A stretch of 34,578 bases of DNA from Gammaproteobacteria bacterium (GCA_030429865.1 JAUIFX010000022.1:1-34578); one strand, 5' to 3'; positions 8,007 through 16,970 are shown, counted from the stretch's first letter. Translations and numbers: made by a program. Notes: generated by a model not told the origin, from the sequence alone.

Positions 8007-8089
8007 TCTGTTCACGGCCTGACCCCGCTCAAGAAGCAACGAAAATTTTCATTGTGGCGTGACGGATTTGCGGGCAGAATCCCGAACCC
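8007..8089. promoter_or_regulatory. Divergent promoter region with GAAAATTTTC palindrome
   Basis: This 83-base gap separates the leftward transporter from the rightward serine hydrolase. It contains the perfect ten-base palindrome GAAAATTTTC at 8041-8050, an AT-rich island in GC-rich surroundings. It could be an operator or an UP-like element serving both genes. Confidence 0.35.
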
Positions 8090-8971
8090 ATGACGTTCCG
8101 GCACATCGTAACGGCAAGCCTGCTGCTTTTCACCGCCTGCATGATGGGCGGTGCGAATGCCGACGATCGCCCGTCGCTGCGCGAATCGCGCGACCCCCAC
8201 CTGCAACGCCTGCTCGAGCGCGGTCTCGACAGGCTCGGCCTGTCGGCGCCGGTGCGCGCGCACAAGCTCGCCGTGGCGCTGGTCGATGTCACGCACCTCG
8301 AACGCCCGCGCCTGGCGAGCGTCAACGGCGACCGCATGATGTATGCCGCGAGCCTGCCCAAGATCGGCATCCTGCTCGCCGCGCTCTACGACGTCGAACG
8401 CGGCCACATGGCGTTGACGCGTAACCTCAAGCGCTCGCTGACCGACATGATCCGGGTGTCCTCCAACGAGGAGGCGACGCGCGTGATGAACCTCGTCGGC
8501 AAGCGCCGCGTCAACCAGATTCTCGCCTCGCAGCGCTTCCGCTTCTACGACACGCGCGTCAACGGCGGCTTGTGGGTCGGCAAGGAGTACGGTCCGCGTC
8601 CGGCGTTCCAGCGTGACCCGCTGCACAACCTCTCCCACGGCGCGACGGTGATGCAGGTCGCGCGTTTCTATTACCTGCTCGAAGCAGGCCGCCTGCTGCG
8701 CCCGGATCTCAACGCGGAGATGAAGGACATCCTGTCGCGCCCCGCGATCCAGCACAAGTTCGTCAAGGGCCTGCGCGGGCGCAACGTCGAGATCTTCCGC
8801 AAGTCAGGCACCTGGCGCCACTGGCACGCCGACAGCGCCATCGTCGAGTCGCCGCGCGGCAACTACATCCTCGTCGCGCTTGCCGAGGACGCGCGCGGCG
8901 GGGACTGGCTGCCGGCCATCGCGCGGACCCTGCACGACGCGATGTACCCGCCGCAGATCGCGCGCAAGTAA
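8090..8971 (+). CDS. Exported serine hydrolase of the class A beta-lactamase/DD-peptidase superfamily
   Basis: This 293-residue protein begins with a Sec signal peptide (about 1-24, ending GANA-DD); Cys17 gives a poor lipobox. The penicillin-recognising fold is visible: AASLPKIGIL supplies SxxK (Ser88, Lys91), VSSNEE supplies SxN (Ser124, Asn126) and RKSGTWRHWHADSAI supplies the third motif with KSG (Lys238). I find no ExxLN Glu166 motif, so efficient beta-lactam hydrolysis is unlikely. A periplasmic peptidase, amidase or esterase acting on cell-wall or secreted substrates is more plausible. It is convergent with a second SxxK hydrolase at 9050 and lies close to an exported dikinase-like gene. 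Confidence 0.85.
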   Translation: MTFRHIVTASLLLFTACMMGGANADDRPSLRESRDPHLQRLLERGLDRLGLSAPVRAHKLAVALVDVTHLERPRLASVNGDRMMYAASLPKIGILLAALYDVERGHMALTRNLKRSLTDMIRVSSNEEATRVMNLVGKRRVNQILASQRFRFYDTRVNGGLWVGKEYGPRPAFQRDPLHNLSHGATVMQVARFYYLLEAGRLLRPDLNAEMKDILSRPAIQHKFVKGLRGRNVEIFRKSGTWRHWHADSAIVESPRGNYILVALAEDARGGDWLPAIARTLHDAMYPPQIARK

Positions 8972-9049
8972 GCCCCCGCCCCGACGGGTCCGCCGCGGCC
9001 CGCACAACGTGACCCGGCCCGGTAACCCGGGGCCCGCACGCTGCGCTGC

Positions 9050-10357
9050 CTACTGCGTCGTCTGCGCCTCGGGGTGGCGTTTCGCGATGAGATGCTGGAT
9101 GGCCGTGCCCAGCGCCTGGTGAACCTGCGCACCGTTCTTGCGCAGCACGTTCGACATCAGCACGACGAGGTAATGCAGCCGCCGCTCGGCTGCCGGGTGC
9201 TCGACAATCGCGACCGAGTGCATCAGGTTGAGCTTGTTGCCGGCGTAGGCGCGGCAGACGAAATCGGGCTCGGGTTCGCAGCGGAACAGCGAGCCGCTCT
9301 TGAAGTAGACCGCGGCGTCGCGCAGCGCCGGCGAGGAGGCGTAACGGATGCGCCGCTCGGTCACGTACATGAGCTTCTTCAGGATCAGCGAAGAGAACGG
9401 GTCGACCGCGCGGCCCTGCTCGATGGCGATCAACAGTTGCATCAGTTCGTGCGCCGAGGCGCGGCTCGTGGTTCCGGATACCAGCGCCTTGCCGCGGCGC
9501 GTGAACGGGCTGCCCTGGCGCAGGTTGGCCAGTTCGAAACCGTTGCGCGTGACCGGTTCCTGCAGGGTGCGTGCGAGCAGCGCCTCGCGCTCCTCGCGCG
9601 GCGTGTCACGGAAGAAGGCGGCGGCGCGCTCGAAGGAGACCGGGTAGTCGGCGCCGAAGTGGTTGAGCAGCATCGCCTGGCGGATCAGCACCGAGGCCGC
9701 GGCGTTCGAGCTCGGCGAGACCATCCAGTCGAGGAATTCGAACAGGGAGCCCGGATCGCCGACCTCGAGCGGGCGCCGCACCAGGCTTTCGCTCGCGCGA
9801 TCCCAGCGCCGCACGGTGTGGCTGTCGTGGATGATGACGTCGTCGGCCTCGATGTGCGTGTCGCGCAGCAGGCGCCAGCGCGCGCGGGTGTCGTCGGGAA
9901 AGCGGTCGGCCAGCGCCTGCATCCAGGCCAGCGCGACGATCAGCTTGCCCACGCTGCCCGGGTTGTAGCGTTCGTGCGCGCGGTGTTCGGCGTAGACCGG
10001 CCGCTGCGGGTCGGACAGGTCGAGCACGGCCAGCGAGTAGCGATCGGCAGCGGTGCCGAGCAGGCCGCGCAGCTCGGCGGTGAACTGCGCATCGACCGCT
10101 GGCAGGGTGAAGTCCGGCTGCTCGCGCAGGTGCAGCTCGACGGCCCGGGTGGGGAGCAGTGCGCCCGGCGGCTGGCGGGTGCCGGACAGCGTGCCGGCCT
10201 CGACCCGTCGCATGTACTCGAGGCGGCCGATACGGGTGTCGTCGGCGTCGTCCAGCGGCCATGCGCCGGCGCCGGGAGCCAGGGCGGCCAGCGTGAGCCC
10301 GGCGGCGAGGCGGCGCAGGCCCCGGCGTGGCGCGGTGCGGTGGCGGATCAGCGGCAT
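9050..10357 (-). CDS. Second exported SxxK serine hydrolase (beta-lactamase superfamily)
   Basis: This 435-residue protein has an N-terminal signal peptide (RRGLRRLAAGLTLAALAPGAGA, cleavage near residue 32). The motifs are NPGSVGKLIV (SxxK: Ser135, Lys138), VSPSSNAAAS (SxN: Ser216, Asn218) and VYFKSGSLF (KSG: Lys353). It is larger than a class A beta-lactamase. The extra sequence between motifs includes an aspartate-rich IEADDVIIHDSHTVRRWDR segment and two late cysteines that could form a periplasmic disulfide. ATG 10357 has a strong GGAGG six to seven bases upstream. It lies 28 bases after the dikinase-like gene on the same strand, so the two are probably one operon. Substrate unknown. Confidence 0.85.
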   Translation of the reverse strand: MPLIRHRTAPRRGLRRLAAGLTLAALAPGAGAWPLDDADDTRIGRLEYMRRVEAGTLSGTRQPPGALLPTRAVELHLREQPDFTLPAVDAQFTAELRGLLGTAADRYSLAVLDLSDPQRPVYAEHRAHERYNPGSVGKLIVALAWMQALADRFPDDTRARWRLLRDTHIEADDVIIHDSHTVRRWDRASESLVRRPLEVGDPGSLFEFLDWMVSPSSNAAASVLIRQAMLLNHFGADYPVSFERAAAFFRDTPREEREALLARTLQEPVTRNGFELANLRQGSPFTRRGKALVSGTTSRASAHELMQLLIAIEQGRAVDPFSSLILKKLMYVTERRIRYASSPALRDAAVYFKSGSLFRCEPEPDFVCRAYAGNKLNLMHSVAIVEHPAAERRLHYLVVLMSNVLRKNGAQVHQALGTAIQHLIAKRHPEAQTTQ

Positions 10358-10385
10358 ACGGGACCTCCGGGGGCGGCTGTCGGGT

Positions 10386-13343
10386 TCATTGCGGCACGGC
10401 GTCGAGGGCGACCTCGACGCCGGCCAGCGCTTCGGGCGCCGGGTCCATGCCGGCCAGGTAGCGGTTGCCGCGCGCGGCCGGGTTGTCGAGGAAGGGCCGG
10501 ATCTGGAACAGGCGCAGCGCGCCGTCCTCGAAACCGAACTCGACGTCGGCCGGGGCCGGGCGGCCGTCGGCATCGACGATCGCCGGGAAGCGCTGCGGCA
10601 GTTCGCGCGCGAACGTGACCAGGCGTGCGATCTCGGCCGCCTGCAGCACGCGGTCGGCGCCGCTGGCCGGCAGTTTCAGCACCCCGCCGCGCGGATCGAC
10701 CTGGCGCCGCACCGTGGCGCTCGCCTGCGCCATCAGGCGCACGCGTCCGCTGTCGAGGTGGATGCGCAGCGACTCGGCCGACTGGCCGTCGACCGCGCCG
10801 CCGACGCCTTCGTTCACCGCCACGGAGATCCAGCCACGGTCGCCGCTGTCGATGTCCTGCGTGACGAGTACGCCCGACTTGTCGGCGTCGACGCTCTCGA
10901 GCAGCAGTACCGCGGGGTAGACGTGTTCGGGCTCGCGCATCAGGGCCTGGCGCCAGGAAAAGGCCCGTGCCGTGAACGGCGACGCCCACACGCGCGGTAT
11001 GGCGGCGAGTATGTGTTCGAAGCCGACCACGTTGGGCACGGTGAGATTGAGACCGGCGCCGGTGAACCCGGGCAGGTCCTCGACATTGGTGTCGGAGCGC
11101 ACGAACACGCCGTAGCTGCCGTCGGCACCGAGGCGCGCCTCGAGCATCGCACGCAGCTCGGCCGCGAGCGCCGCCGGCAGGCTGCCGGCGGCGACCCAGT
11201 CGTGCATGGTCCGGCGCAGCGTCTCGGTCGCCGTGACGCGTGCGGGGCTGCCGGCCGGCAGGGCTTCGAGCGCGCGGTAACCGGCCACGATGAAGTCGAA
11301 CATGCTGCCGCTGCCGTCGGGCGCGGGGCGCTCGAGCAGGGCGCGGAAGACGCCGAACGGAATCGCCACGCCGTCGGCGACCGCCTCGGGGTAGTGCGCC
11401 TTGAGTTCGCCGAGCTTGGCCGCCTTGGGGCCGACGCTGCGTCCGGAGTCCTCGGCGCGCAGCGTGGCGAGCGGCAGCGGCTCGCGCACGCCGAGGTCGA
11501 GCTTGTCGAGGTCGGGTTCGATGAGCTGCGTCGGGCGCGCCGCTTCGCGCGCGAACAGGGCGCCGAGTTCGGGCGTCTCGCTGCGCAGGTGCACCGCGCC
11601 CCCGCTGCTTACCGCGAGCACCACGGGTTCGCCTTCGTGCGCGGCCAGCGTGTCGAGCAGGTCGCGCGCCACCGCGACATTGGGGATGCCGAGGTTGCGT
11701 GCGAGCAGTTGCACGTGGGACAGCGGGTTGCCCTCGCCGGCGGTGAGGATGCCGGCCACCGGCGGCAGGTCGGCGACGGTTTCGGGCAGCAGGTAGATGC
11801 CGTCGGCGGCGAAGTCGGCGACTGCCAGCTCGCGGCCGTCGCGCAGGATGCCGCGGGCGAGCCCGGGGTTGAGCGCGCGCAGGCCGCCGCCGGCGTCGCC
11901 ATCGAAGAGGCGATGGCTGACGCCCGCGAGGCGGTTGGCGTCGCGCTGCAGGGTATCGACGATGGCGGCGTAGAAGAACAGCGGGCTGCCGCGCAGCTGG
12001 TCCTGGACGAACAGGCGCGCGAGCGGCTCGATCTCGGCGAGGCGGGCCTGGCCGGCGCCGAAATTGAACTGCATGTGGCGCTCGCCCCAGCCGGGCACGA
12101 GGCCCAGGTAGTCGATCTCGGCGCGGTAGTCGGTCAGCAGCGCCCGCGTATCGCCCAGGCGCGCGAAGCTCTCCGCCAGCGCGTCCCGCTGCCGTGCCGA
12201 CAACAGGCCCACGCCGTACAAGGCCCGGCTCAGGTCGGCGAGCAGGCCGAGGCGCTCGGCGCGGCTCGCGGTCGCCAGCTCCGGCATCAGCGCGCCGGCG
12301 GCGACGAAGGCCTCGGCCTCGACCTGGCGGCCGGCATCGAGCACGCGCAGGCGCAGGCCGCTGTCGGCGAGGTTCGGCAGTGCCGCGCGCAGGGCCGCGA
12401 GCAGCCGGCTGCTCGCGGCGAGCCGCGCACGAGGGGTGGCGTCCGGGCCGAGCGTGCCGGCCGCTTCGCGCAGCCCGGCGGCGAGCGCCGCGTCGCTGCC
12501 GCCGACGCGGTCGGCGAGTTCGCCGAGCAGCGCCGCGGTATCGAGTGCGTAAAGGGCATCGATGTCGTCGGCCAGCGCCATGAACGCGGTGGCCAGGTCC
12601 GCATCGGCGACGTTCGCCGCGTGCGCGCGCACCGCCGCGGCATCGGCCGGCGCGGGTGCGACGTGGATCTTGTTCTTCAGCGCGAGGAAGTCCGCGTCGC
12701 GCTCGGCCAGGTTGCTCGCGTCCTGGCGCACGCCGCGTGCCGAGGCGCCGTCGGCGCCGTGCGGCAGCAGCGCCGCCAGCGTGCGCCACAGCAGGTAATG
12801 GGCATCGCGCCAGCGCTTCTCGCCGGCCATCGCCACCAGCAGGCGTCGCGCGCCGGCGCGCTCGCCTTCTTCCTGCAACGCGCCGCGGTAGTAGCGCGCG
12901 CGGCGCAGGATCCAGCCGTCGTCGACACGCAGCAGGAAACGTTCGACGGTCATCTGGGCCAGCGCGCCGGCGGCGTCGTTGTGCGCGAGCAGCGCCGGCA
13001 CGTCGAGGTCGGCGTAGACGTTCGCGACGCGGTAGCCGGCGCCGCGCAGTTCCTGCGTCACTGCCGACCATTCGCCGTGCTGCGAGCCGCCGCCGAACTC
13101 GGCGCAGGCCGACGGCGTCGGCGGCAGCACGCTGCCGTCCTTGCAGAACCAGCGGATGCGCGCAAACGGCCCGCGCGGATTGTCCTTCATCGCCGCGATG
13201 CGCGGATCCGGCGCGGCCACTGGCGGCAGCGCGGCCGTATCGCTCGCGGCACTCACGGGCAGCGCCAGGACGGCGCCGAGAGGCAGCGCGAGCAGCGCTG
13301 AGCGCCGCCGCGCGGCGCGGACACGGATCGACGAGCGGGACAT
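10386..13343 (-). CDS. Exported PEP/pyruvate-binding (glucan-dikinase-like) protein
   Basis: This 985-residue protein begins with an Arg-rich signal peptide (about 1-33, ending LALPVSAAS). Residues up to about 500 are helical and alanine-rich, with no recognised family. A phosphohistidine swivelling domain follows, with NPLSHVQLLARNLGIPNV (His543). Next comes a PPDK-type ATP-grasp domain (about 630-960): VGPKAAKLGEL, VFVRSDTNVEDLPGFTGAGL, RVWASPFTARA and ending LRLFQIRPF. The order His-domain then ATP-grasp is that of alpha-glucan water dikinase, the reverse of PEP synthase and PPDK. Key residues look intact, so phosphotransfer is plausible. An ATP-using enzyme with a signal peptide is odd, since the periplasm has no ATP. 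ATG 13343 has GGGAG six bases upstream; in-frame ATG 13373 would add ten residues before the signal peptide. It is followed by the serine hydrolase gene in the same operon. Confidence 0.82.
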   Translation of the reverse strand: MSRSSIRVRAARRRSALLALPLGAVLALPVSAASDTAALPPVAAPDPRIAAMKDNPRGPFARIRWFCKDGSVLPPTPSACAEFGGGSQHGEWSAVTQELRGAGYRVANVYADLDVPALLAHNDAAGALAQMTVERFLLRVDDGWILRRARYYRGALQEEGERAGARRLLVAMAGEKRWRDAHYLLWRTLAALLPHGADGASARGVRQDASNLAERDADFLALKNKIHVAPAPADAAAVRAHAANVADADLATAFMALADDIDALYALDTAALLGELADRVGGSDAALAAGLREAAGTLGPDATPRARLAASSRLLAALRAALPNLADSGLRLRVLDAGRQVEAEAFVAAGALMPELATASRAERLGLLADLSRALYGVGLLSARQRDALAESFARLGDTRALLTDYRAEIDYLGLVPGWGERHMQFNFGAGQARLAEIEPLARLFVQDQLRGSPLFFYAAIVDTLQRDANRLAGVSHRLFDGDAGGGLRALNPGLARGILRDGRELAVADFAADGIYLLPETVADLPPVAGILTAGEGNPLSHVQLLARNLGIPNVAVARDLLDTLAAHEGEPVVLAVSSGGAVHLRSETPELGALFAREAARPTQLIEPDLDKLDLGVREPLPLATLRAEDSGRSVGPKAAKLGELKAHYPEAVADGVAIPFGVFRALLERPAPDGSGSMFDFIVAGYRALEALPAGSPARVTATETLRRTMHDWVAAGSLPAALAAELRAMLEARLGADGSYGVFVRSDTNVEDLPGFTGAGLNLTVPNVVGFEHILAAIPRVWASPFTARAFSWRQALMREPEHVYPAVLLLESVDADKSGVLVTQDIDSGDRGWISVAVNEGVGGAVDGQSAESLRIHLDSGRVRLMAQASATVRRQVDPRGGVLKLPASGADRVLQAAEIARLVTFARELPQRFPAIVDADGRPAPADVEFGFEDGALRLFQIRPFLDNPAARGNRYLAGMDPAPEALAGVEVALDAVPQ

Positions 13344-13518
13344 CGGACTCCCAGGGTGAACGCTGGCTGACATTGCCGCACATCATAGCCCTGCGCCCGC
13401 GCGCGCCGCGAGTCGGTGCGCGCCGCGGGCTGCTATAGTGCCTGCGCGCAGCGGCGTCGCCCGGCAGCAGCGGTGCGCGGCCTGCACCAGACCAACTTTC
13501 GGCGAGAGTGAACCATCC
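13344..13518. promoter_or_regulatory. Divergent promoter region of dikinase-like and SDR genes
   Basis: This 175-base gap lies between divergent genes. On the plus strand TGCTATAGT (13431-13439) is an extended -10 element for the SDR gene. On the minus strand TATGAT (13387 down to 13382) is a -10-like hexamer for the dikinase-like gene. The -35 boxes are not convincing. Confidence 0.45.
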
Positions 13519-14283
13519 ATGTCCCGTGATCATTTCCAGCTCGACGGCAAGATCGCCGTCGTCGCCGGCGCCAGCCGCGGCATCGGCCAGGCCATCGCGA
13601 CCATCCTCGGCGAGTACGGCGCCCACGTCATCGCCTTGAGCCGCAGCGCCGACGGCTGCGCCGAGACCGTCGACATCATCCGCCGCGGCGGCGGCAGCGC
13701 CGAGGCGCAGGGCTGCCACATCGGCCGCGTCGAGCAGATCGAGGCGTTCTATGCCTGGCTCGACGAGAACCACGGCCGCTGCGACATCCTCGTCAACAAC
13801 GCCGCGGCCAATCCGTACTACGGCCACATTCTCGATACCGACGTCGCGGCGTTCGAGAAGACCTGCGACGTCAACCTGCGCGGCTACTTCTTCATGAGCA
13901 CGCACGCCGGGCGGCGCATGAAGGCGCAGGGCAAGGGCTCGATCATCAACGTCGCCTCGGCCAACGGCCTGTCGCCGGGCGACAAGCAGGGCGCTTATTC
14001 GATCACCAAGGCCGGCATCATCAACATGACGAAGTGTTTCGCGCGCGAATGCGGGGAGTTCGGCATCCGCGTCAATTCGCTGGTGCCCGGCCTCACGCGC
14101 ACCCGTTTCGCCCAGGCGCTGCACGACGACGAGGACTTCATGTCCAAGCAGTTGCCGCACACGCCGCTCGGGCGTGGCGCGGATCCGAGCGAGATGGCCG
14201 CGGCCGTGCTCTACCTCGCGTCCGACGCCTCGAGCTACACCACCGGCAGCTCGATCGTCGTCGACGGCGGCTATCTCGCCTGA
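13519..14283 (+). CDS. SDR-family NAD(P)-dependent oxidoreductase
   Basis: This 254-residue protein is a classical short-chain dehydrogenase: cofactor loop GASRGIGQA (residues 17-25), NNAAAN as the NNAG variant, catalytic Ser147, Tyr160 and Lys164 (AYSITKAG), and the C-terminal SSIVVDGGYLA typical of the FabG/3-oxoacyl reductase-like group. The likely reaction is NAD(P)-linked oxidation or reduction of a hydroxyl/keto group, perhaps on an acyl-CoA intermediate given the acyl-CoA dehydrogenase and synthetase genes downstream. ATG 13519 is placed just before the first beta strand. The in-frame ATG-less extension upstream (to 13438) is Arg/Cys-rich and not SDR-like. Length is normal for the family. 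Confidence 0.92.
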   Translation: MSRDHFQLDGKIAVVAGASRGIGQAIATILGEYGAHVIALSRSADGCAETVDIIRRGGGSAEAQGCHIGRVEQIEAFYAWLDENHGRCDILVNNAAANPYYGHILDTDVAAFEKTCDVNLRGYFFMSTHAGRRMKAQGKGSIINVASANGLSPGDKQGAYSITKAGIINMTKCFARECGEFGIRVNSLVPGLTRTRFAQALHDDEDFMSKQLPHTPLGRGADPSEMAAAVLYLASDASSYTTGSSIVVDGGYLA

Positions 14284-14363
14284 TGCGGGGCGGCGCCGGC
14301 TCAAGCCCGCGCCCGCCCGATCCGTTATCCTGCCCAGGCGTTTGACAGCACGGAGGTAGCGCC

Positions 14364-15029
14364 ATGGCTGCGAGCGAATTCGCCGTGATTCTCAAGGGGC
14401 GCCTGGCCGACGGCGCCGATCCGGCCGCGGTGCGCGCCAATCTCGCCAGGCTGTTCAATGCCGATGCGGCGCGCATCGAGAAAATGTTCTCGGGCCAGAC
14501 CGTGATCATCAAGAAGGGCCTCGACGAAGCCGGCGCGCGAAAATACCAGGCCGTGCTCGGCAAGGCGGGGGCCGTGGTCGAGATCGTCGCCGCTGCCACG
14601 CCTGCCACGGCCCCGGCCGAAGCCCCCGCGGCGCCCGCCACGCCTGCGCCGTCCGCGCAGACGCCGGCGGCGCCCGCGGAACCGGCGGCATCCGCGGCGC
14701 CGCAACGTGCCGTGCCGACCGCCCCGCAGACCGTGCCGCGCGCGTTCAGCGGCGCGCAGGCGCCGCCCGCAGCGCTCGCCGCCGACGTCGCCGACCCCGA
14801 CGCGACGCTGGTCGAGGCGGCCACGCCCGCGGCGCCCGACATCGCCACCGATCACCTCAGCATGGCCGAGCCCGGCGTGACCCTGGTCGAGCCGGAACCC
14901 GTCCCCGAGCCGGCCTACGACCTCAGCGCGATGTCGCTCGACCCGCCGGGCGTGACCCTGGTCGAGCCGCGCAAGGTCCCGCCGCCGGAGTACGACCTCA
15001 GCGGCATGTCGCTCGACGAGCCGTCCTGA
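14364..15029 (+). CDS. Hypothetical protein: small N-terminal alpha/beta domain, Ala/Pro linker, C-terminal repeats
   Basis: This is a 221-residue protein of unknown function. Residues 4-75 (FAVILKGRLADGADPAAVRANLARLF through KAGAVVEIV) form a compact domain seen at the N-terminus of various gammaproteobacterial hypothetical proteins. Residues about 78-130 are an Ala/Pro-rich low-complexity linker. The C-terminal part contains repeats of the form PGVTLVEP-x-YDLSxMSLD, two full and one partial, ending SLDEPS. There is no signal peptide or membrane segment, so it is probably cytosolic. The repeats suggest a flexible, partner-binding tail. An AGGTAGCGCC sequence before ATG 14364 can serve as a ribosome-binding site. 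Confidence 0.78.
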   Translation: MAASEFAVILKGRLADGADPAAVRANLARLFNADAARIEKMFSGQTVIIKKGLDEAGARKYQAVLGKAGAVVEIVAAATPATAPAEAPAAPATPAPSAQTPAAPAEPAASAAPQRAVPTAPQTVPRAFSGAQAPPAALAADVADPDATLVEAATPAAPDIATDHLSMAEPGVTLVEPEPVPEPAYDLSAMSLDPPGVTLVEPRKVPPPEYDLSGMSLDEPS

Positions 15030-15145
15030 GCCGTTGCGGCGCCGGCGGCCGGCGCCGTGGGCAGCACGCGGGCGCTGTGGTTCAATACCGCGCGCCGTGA
15101 GCGGCATCGTGTCCCATTCGAGTCAACCGTCCCAGATTTCTGCCC

Positions 15146-16945
15146 ATGAGCCTGCTGCTGAACCCCCGCGACATCGATTTCATCCTCTACGAGCTCCTCG
15201 ATACCGAGGGCCTGCTCGCGACCGATTTCTACGGCCAGCACGACCGCGAGACCTTCAACGCCGTCATCGACAGCGCGCGGCGCCTCGCCGAGGAGCAATT
15301 CGCGCCGCATGCCGCGCGTCTCGATGCCAACGAGCCGACCTTCGACGGCGAGCGCGTGCACATCATCGAGGAGACCCGCGCGGCCATCGACGCCTTCGTC
15401 GAGAGCGGCTTCATGGGGATCGCGGCGAACGCCGAGCACGGGGGTATGCAGCTGCCCTGGGTGGTCAGCCAGGCCGCCTGCGCCTGGTTCATGGCGGCCG
15501 ACGTTTCGGCCAACGCCTATGCGTTCCTGACCCACGCCGCGATCAACCTGATGACCCAGTTCGCCTCGGACGCGCAGAAGCAGCGTTACCTCGAGCCGAT
15601 GGTCGAGGGGCGCTACTTCGGCACGATGTGTCTGTCGGAGCCGCAGGCCGGATCGTCGCTGTCGGACATCCAGCTGCGCGCCGAGCCGACGCCCGAGGGG
15701 TATTACCTGATCAAAGGCACGAAGATGTGGATCTCCGCCGGTGAGCACGAGCTGTCGGAGAACATCGTGCACCTGGTGCTGGCCAAGATCCCCGGCGGCC
15801 CGCCGGGCGTGAAGGGCATCTCGCTGTTCGTCGTGCCGAAGTACCGGGTCAACGACGACGGCTCCATCGGCGCGCGCAACAACATCGCGCTGGCCGGCCT
15901 CAACCACAAGATGGGTTTCCGCGGCACCACCAATACCGTGCTCAACTTCGGCGAGACCGGCGAGTGCCACGGCTGGCTGATCGGCGAGGCGCACCGCGGC
16001 CTCACCTACATGTTCCACATGATGAACGAGGCCCGCGTCGGTGTCGGCATGACGGCGACGATGAGCGGCTATACCGGCTACCTGCATTCGCTGCAGTACG
16101 CGCGCGAACGTCCGCAGGGCCGCCTGCCGCAGCAGAAGGACCCGGCCTCGCCGCAGGTGCCGATCATCCAGCACGCCGACATCAAGCGCCTGCTGCTCGC
16201 GCAGAAGGCGGCGGCGGAAGGCGCGTTCGCGCTGGTGCTCTACTGTGCCTGGCTGCTCGATCGCCAGCGCACCGAGCAAGACGCGGCGGAGCGTGAGAGG
16301 ATCGGCCTGCTGCTCGACATCCTCACCCCCATCGCGAAGTCCTGGCCGTCCGAGTTCTGTCTCGAAGGCAACAAGCACGGCATCCAGATCCTCGGTGGTT
16401 ACGGCTACACGCGCGAGTTTCCGCTCGAGCGCTTCTACCGCGACAATCGCCTCAACGCCATCCACGAGGGCACCCACGGCATCCAGGGCATCGACCTGCT
16501 GAACCGCAAGGTCTCCATGCAGGACGGCGCCGCGTTCGAGGCGCTGCTCGCGGTCTACCGCGAAACGCTCGCCGAGGCGGACGGCGTGAGCGAGCTCGCC
16601 GAGTACCGCGACGCGCTGGCCGCCGCCATCACGACGCTCGAGAAGACCACGGCGACGCTGCTCGCCGTGCGCGACGGCGGCGACGTCAACCGCGCGCTCG
16701 CCAACGCGACCCTCTATCTCGACGCTTTCGGCCATGTCGTGATGGCCTGGACGTGGCTGCGCCAGGCGCTCGTCGCGGTGCGCGCGCTGCCCGCCGCGCA
16801 GGGCGACGACGCCGATTTCTACCGCGGCAAGCTGCAGGCCTGCCGCTACTTCTTCCGCTACGAGCTGCCGCGCGTGGCCGAGCGCTGCGCCTTGCTCGCG
16901 GCGGCCGACGCGACCTGCCTCGAGACCGAAGAGAACTGGTTCTGA
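15146..16945 (+). CDS. Acyl-CoA dehydrogenase with C-terminal extension (DmdC-like subgroup)
   Basis: This 599-residue FAD enzyme has the acyl-CoA dehydrogenase core: MCLSEPQAGSSLSD flavin-binding loop, KMWISAGEHELSENIVHL, GFRGTTNTVLNFGE, ILGGYGYTREFPLERFYRD and catalytic base Glu441 in HEGTHGIQ. About 120 extra C-terminal residues (from YRETLAEADG) match the additional domain of the long bacterial group that includes methylmercaptopropionyl-CoA dehydrogenase. The reaction is alpha,beta-dehydrogenation of an acyl-CoA, with electrons passed to ETF. Substrate chain is not readable from sequence. It is followed after 25 bases by an acyl-CoA synthetase gene, indicating an activation-then-oxidation operon. 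ATG 15146 starts directly at the family N-terminus (MSLLLNPRDIDF). Confidence 0.94.
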   Translation: MSLLLNPRDIDFILYELLDTEGLLATDFYGQHDRETFNAVIDSARRLAEEQFAPHAARLDANEPTFDGERVHIIEETRAAIDAFVESGFMGIAANAEHGGMQLPWVVSQAACAWFMAADVSANAYAFLTHAAINLMTQFASDAQKQRYLEPMVEGRYFGTMCLSEPQAGSSLSDIQLRAEPTPEGYYLIKGTKMWISAGEHELSENIVHLVLAKIPGGPPGVKGISLFVVPKYRVNDDGSIGARNNIALAGLNHKMGFRGTTNTVLNFGETGECHGWLIGEAHRGLTYMFHMMNEARVGVGMTATMSGYTGYLHSLQYARERPQGRLPQQKDPASPQVPIIQHADIKRLLLAQKAAAEGAFALVLYCAWLLDRQRTEQDAAERERIGLLLDILTPIAKSWPSEFCLEGNKHGIQILGGYGYTREFPLERFYRDNRLNAIHEGTHGIQGIDLLNRKVSMQDGAAFEALLAVYRETLAEADGVSELAEYRDALAAAITTLEKTTATLLAVRDGGDVNRALANATLYLDAFGHVVMAWTWLRQALVAVRALPAAQGDDADFYRGKLQACRYFFRYELPRVAERCALLAAADATCLETEENWF

Positions 16946-16970
16946 CGAACGAAGGGGAGCATTTTCGACC

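Noticed and set aside
8090-8971. Antibiotic-resistance beta-lactamase
   Set aside because: SxxK, SxN and KSG are present, but no Glu166-type motif is seen, and KSG replaces the usual KTG; resistance should not be inferred.
10053-13301. Very long plus-strand open frame (1082 codons) opposite the dikinase-like gene
   Set aside because: It is a GC-driven antisense shadow. The encoded sequence has no domain pattern, whereas the minus-strand frame has clear phosphohistidine and ATP-grasp motifs.
10348-14304. 1318-codon minus-strand open frame spanning the dikinase-like and SDR genes
   Set aside because: It runs out of frame through two well-supported genes on opposite strands and is Arg/Ala/Gly-rich without motifs, so it is a high-GC artefact.
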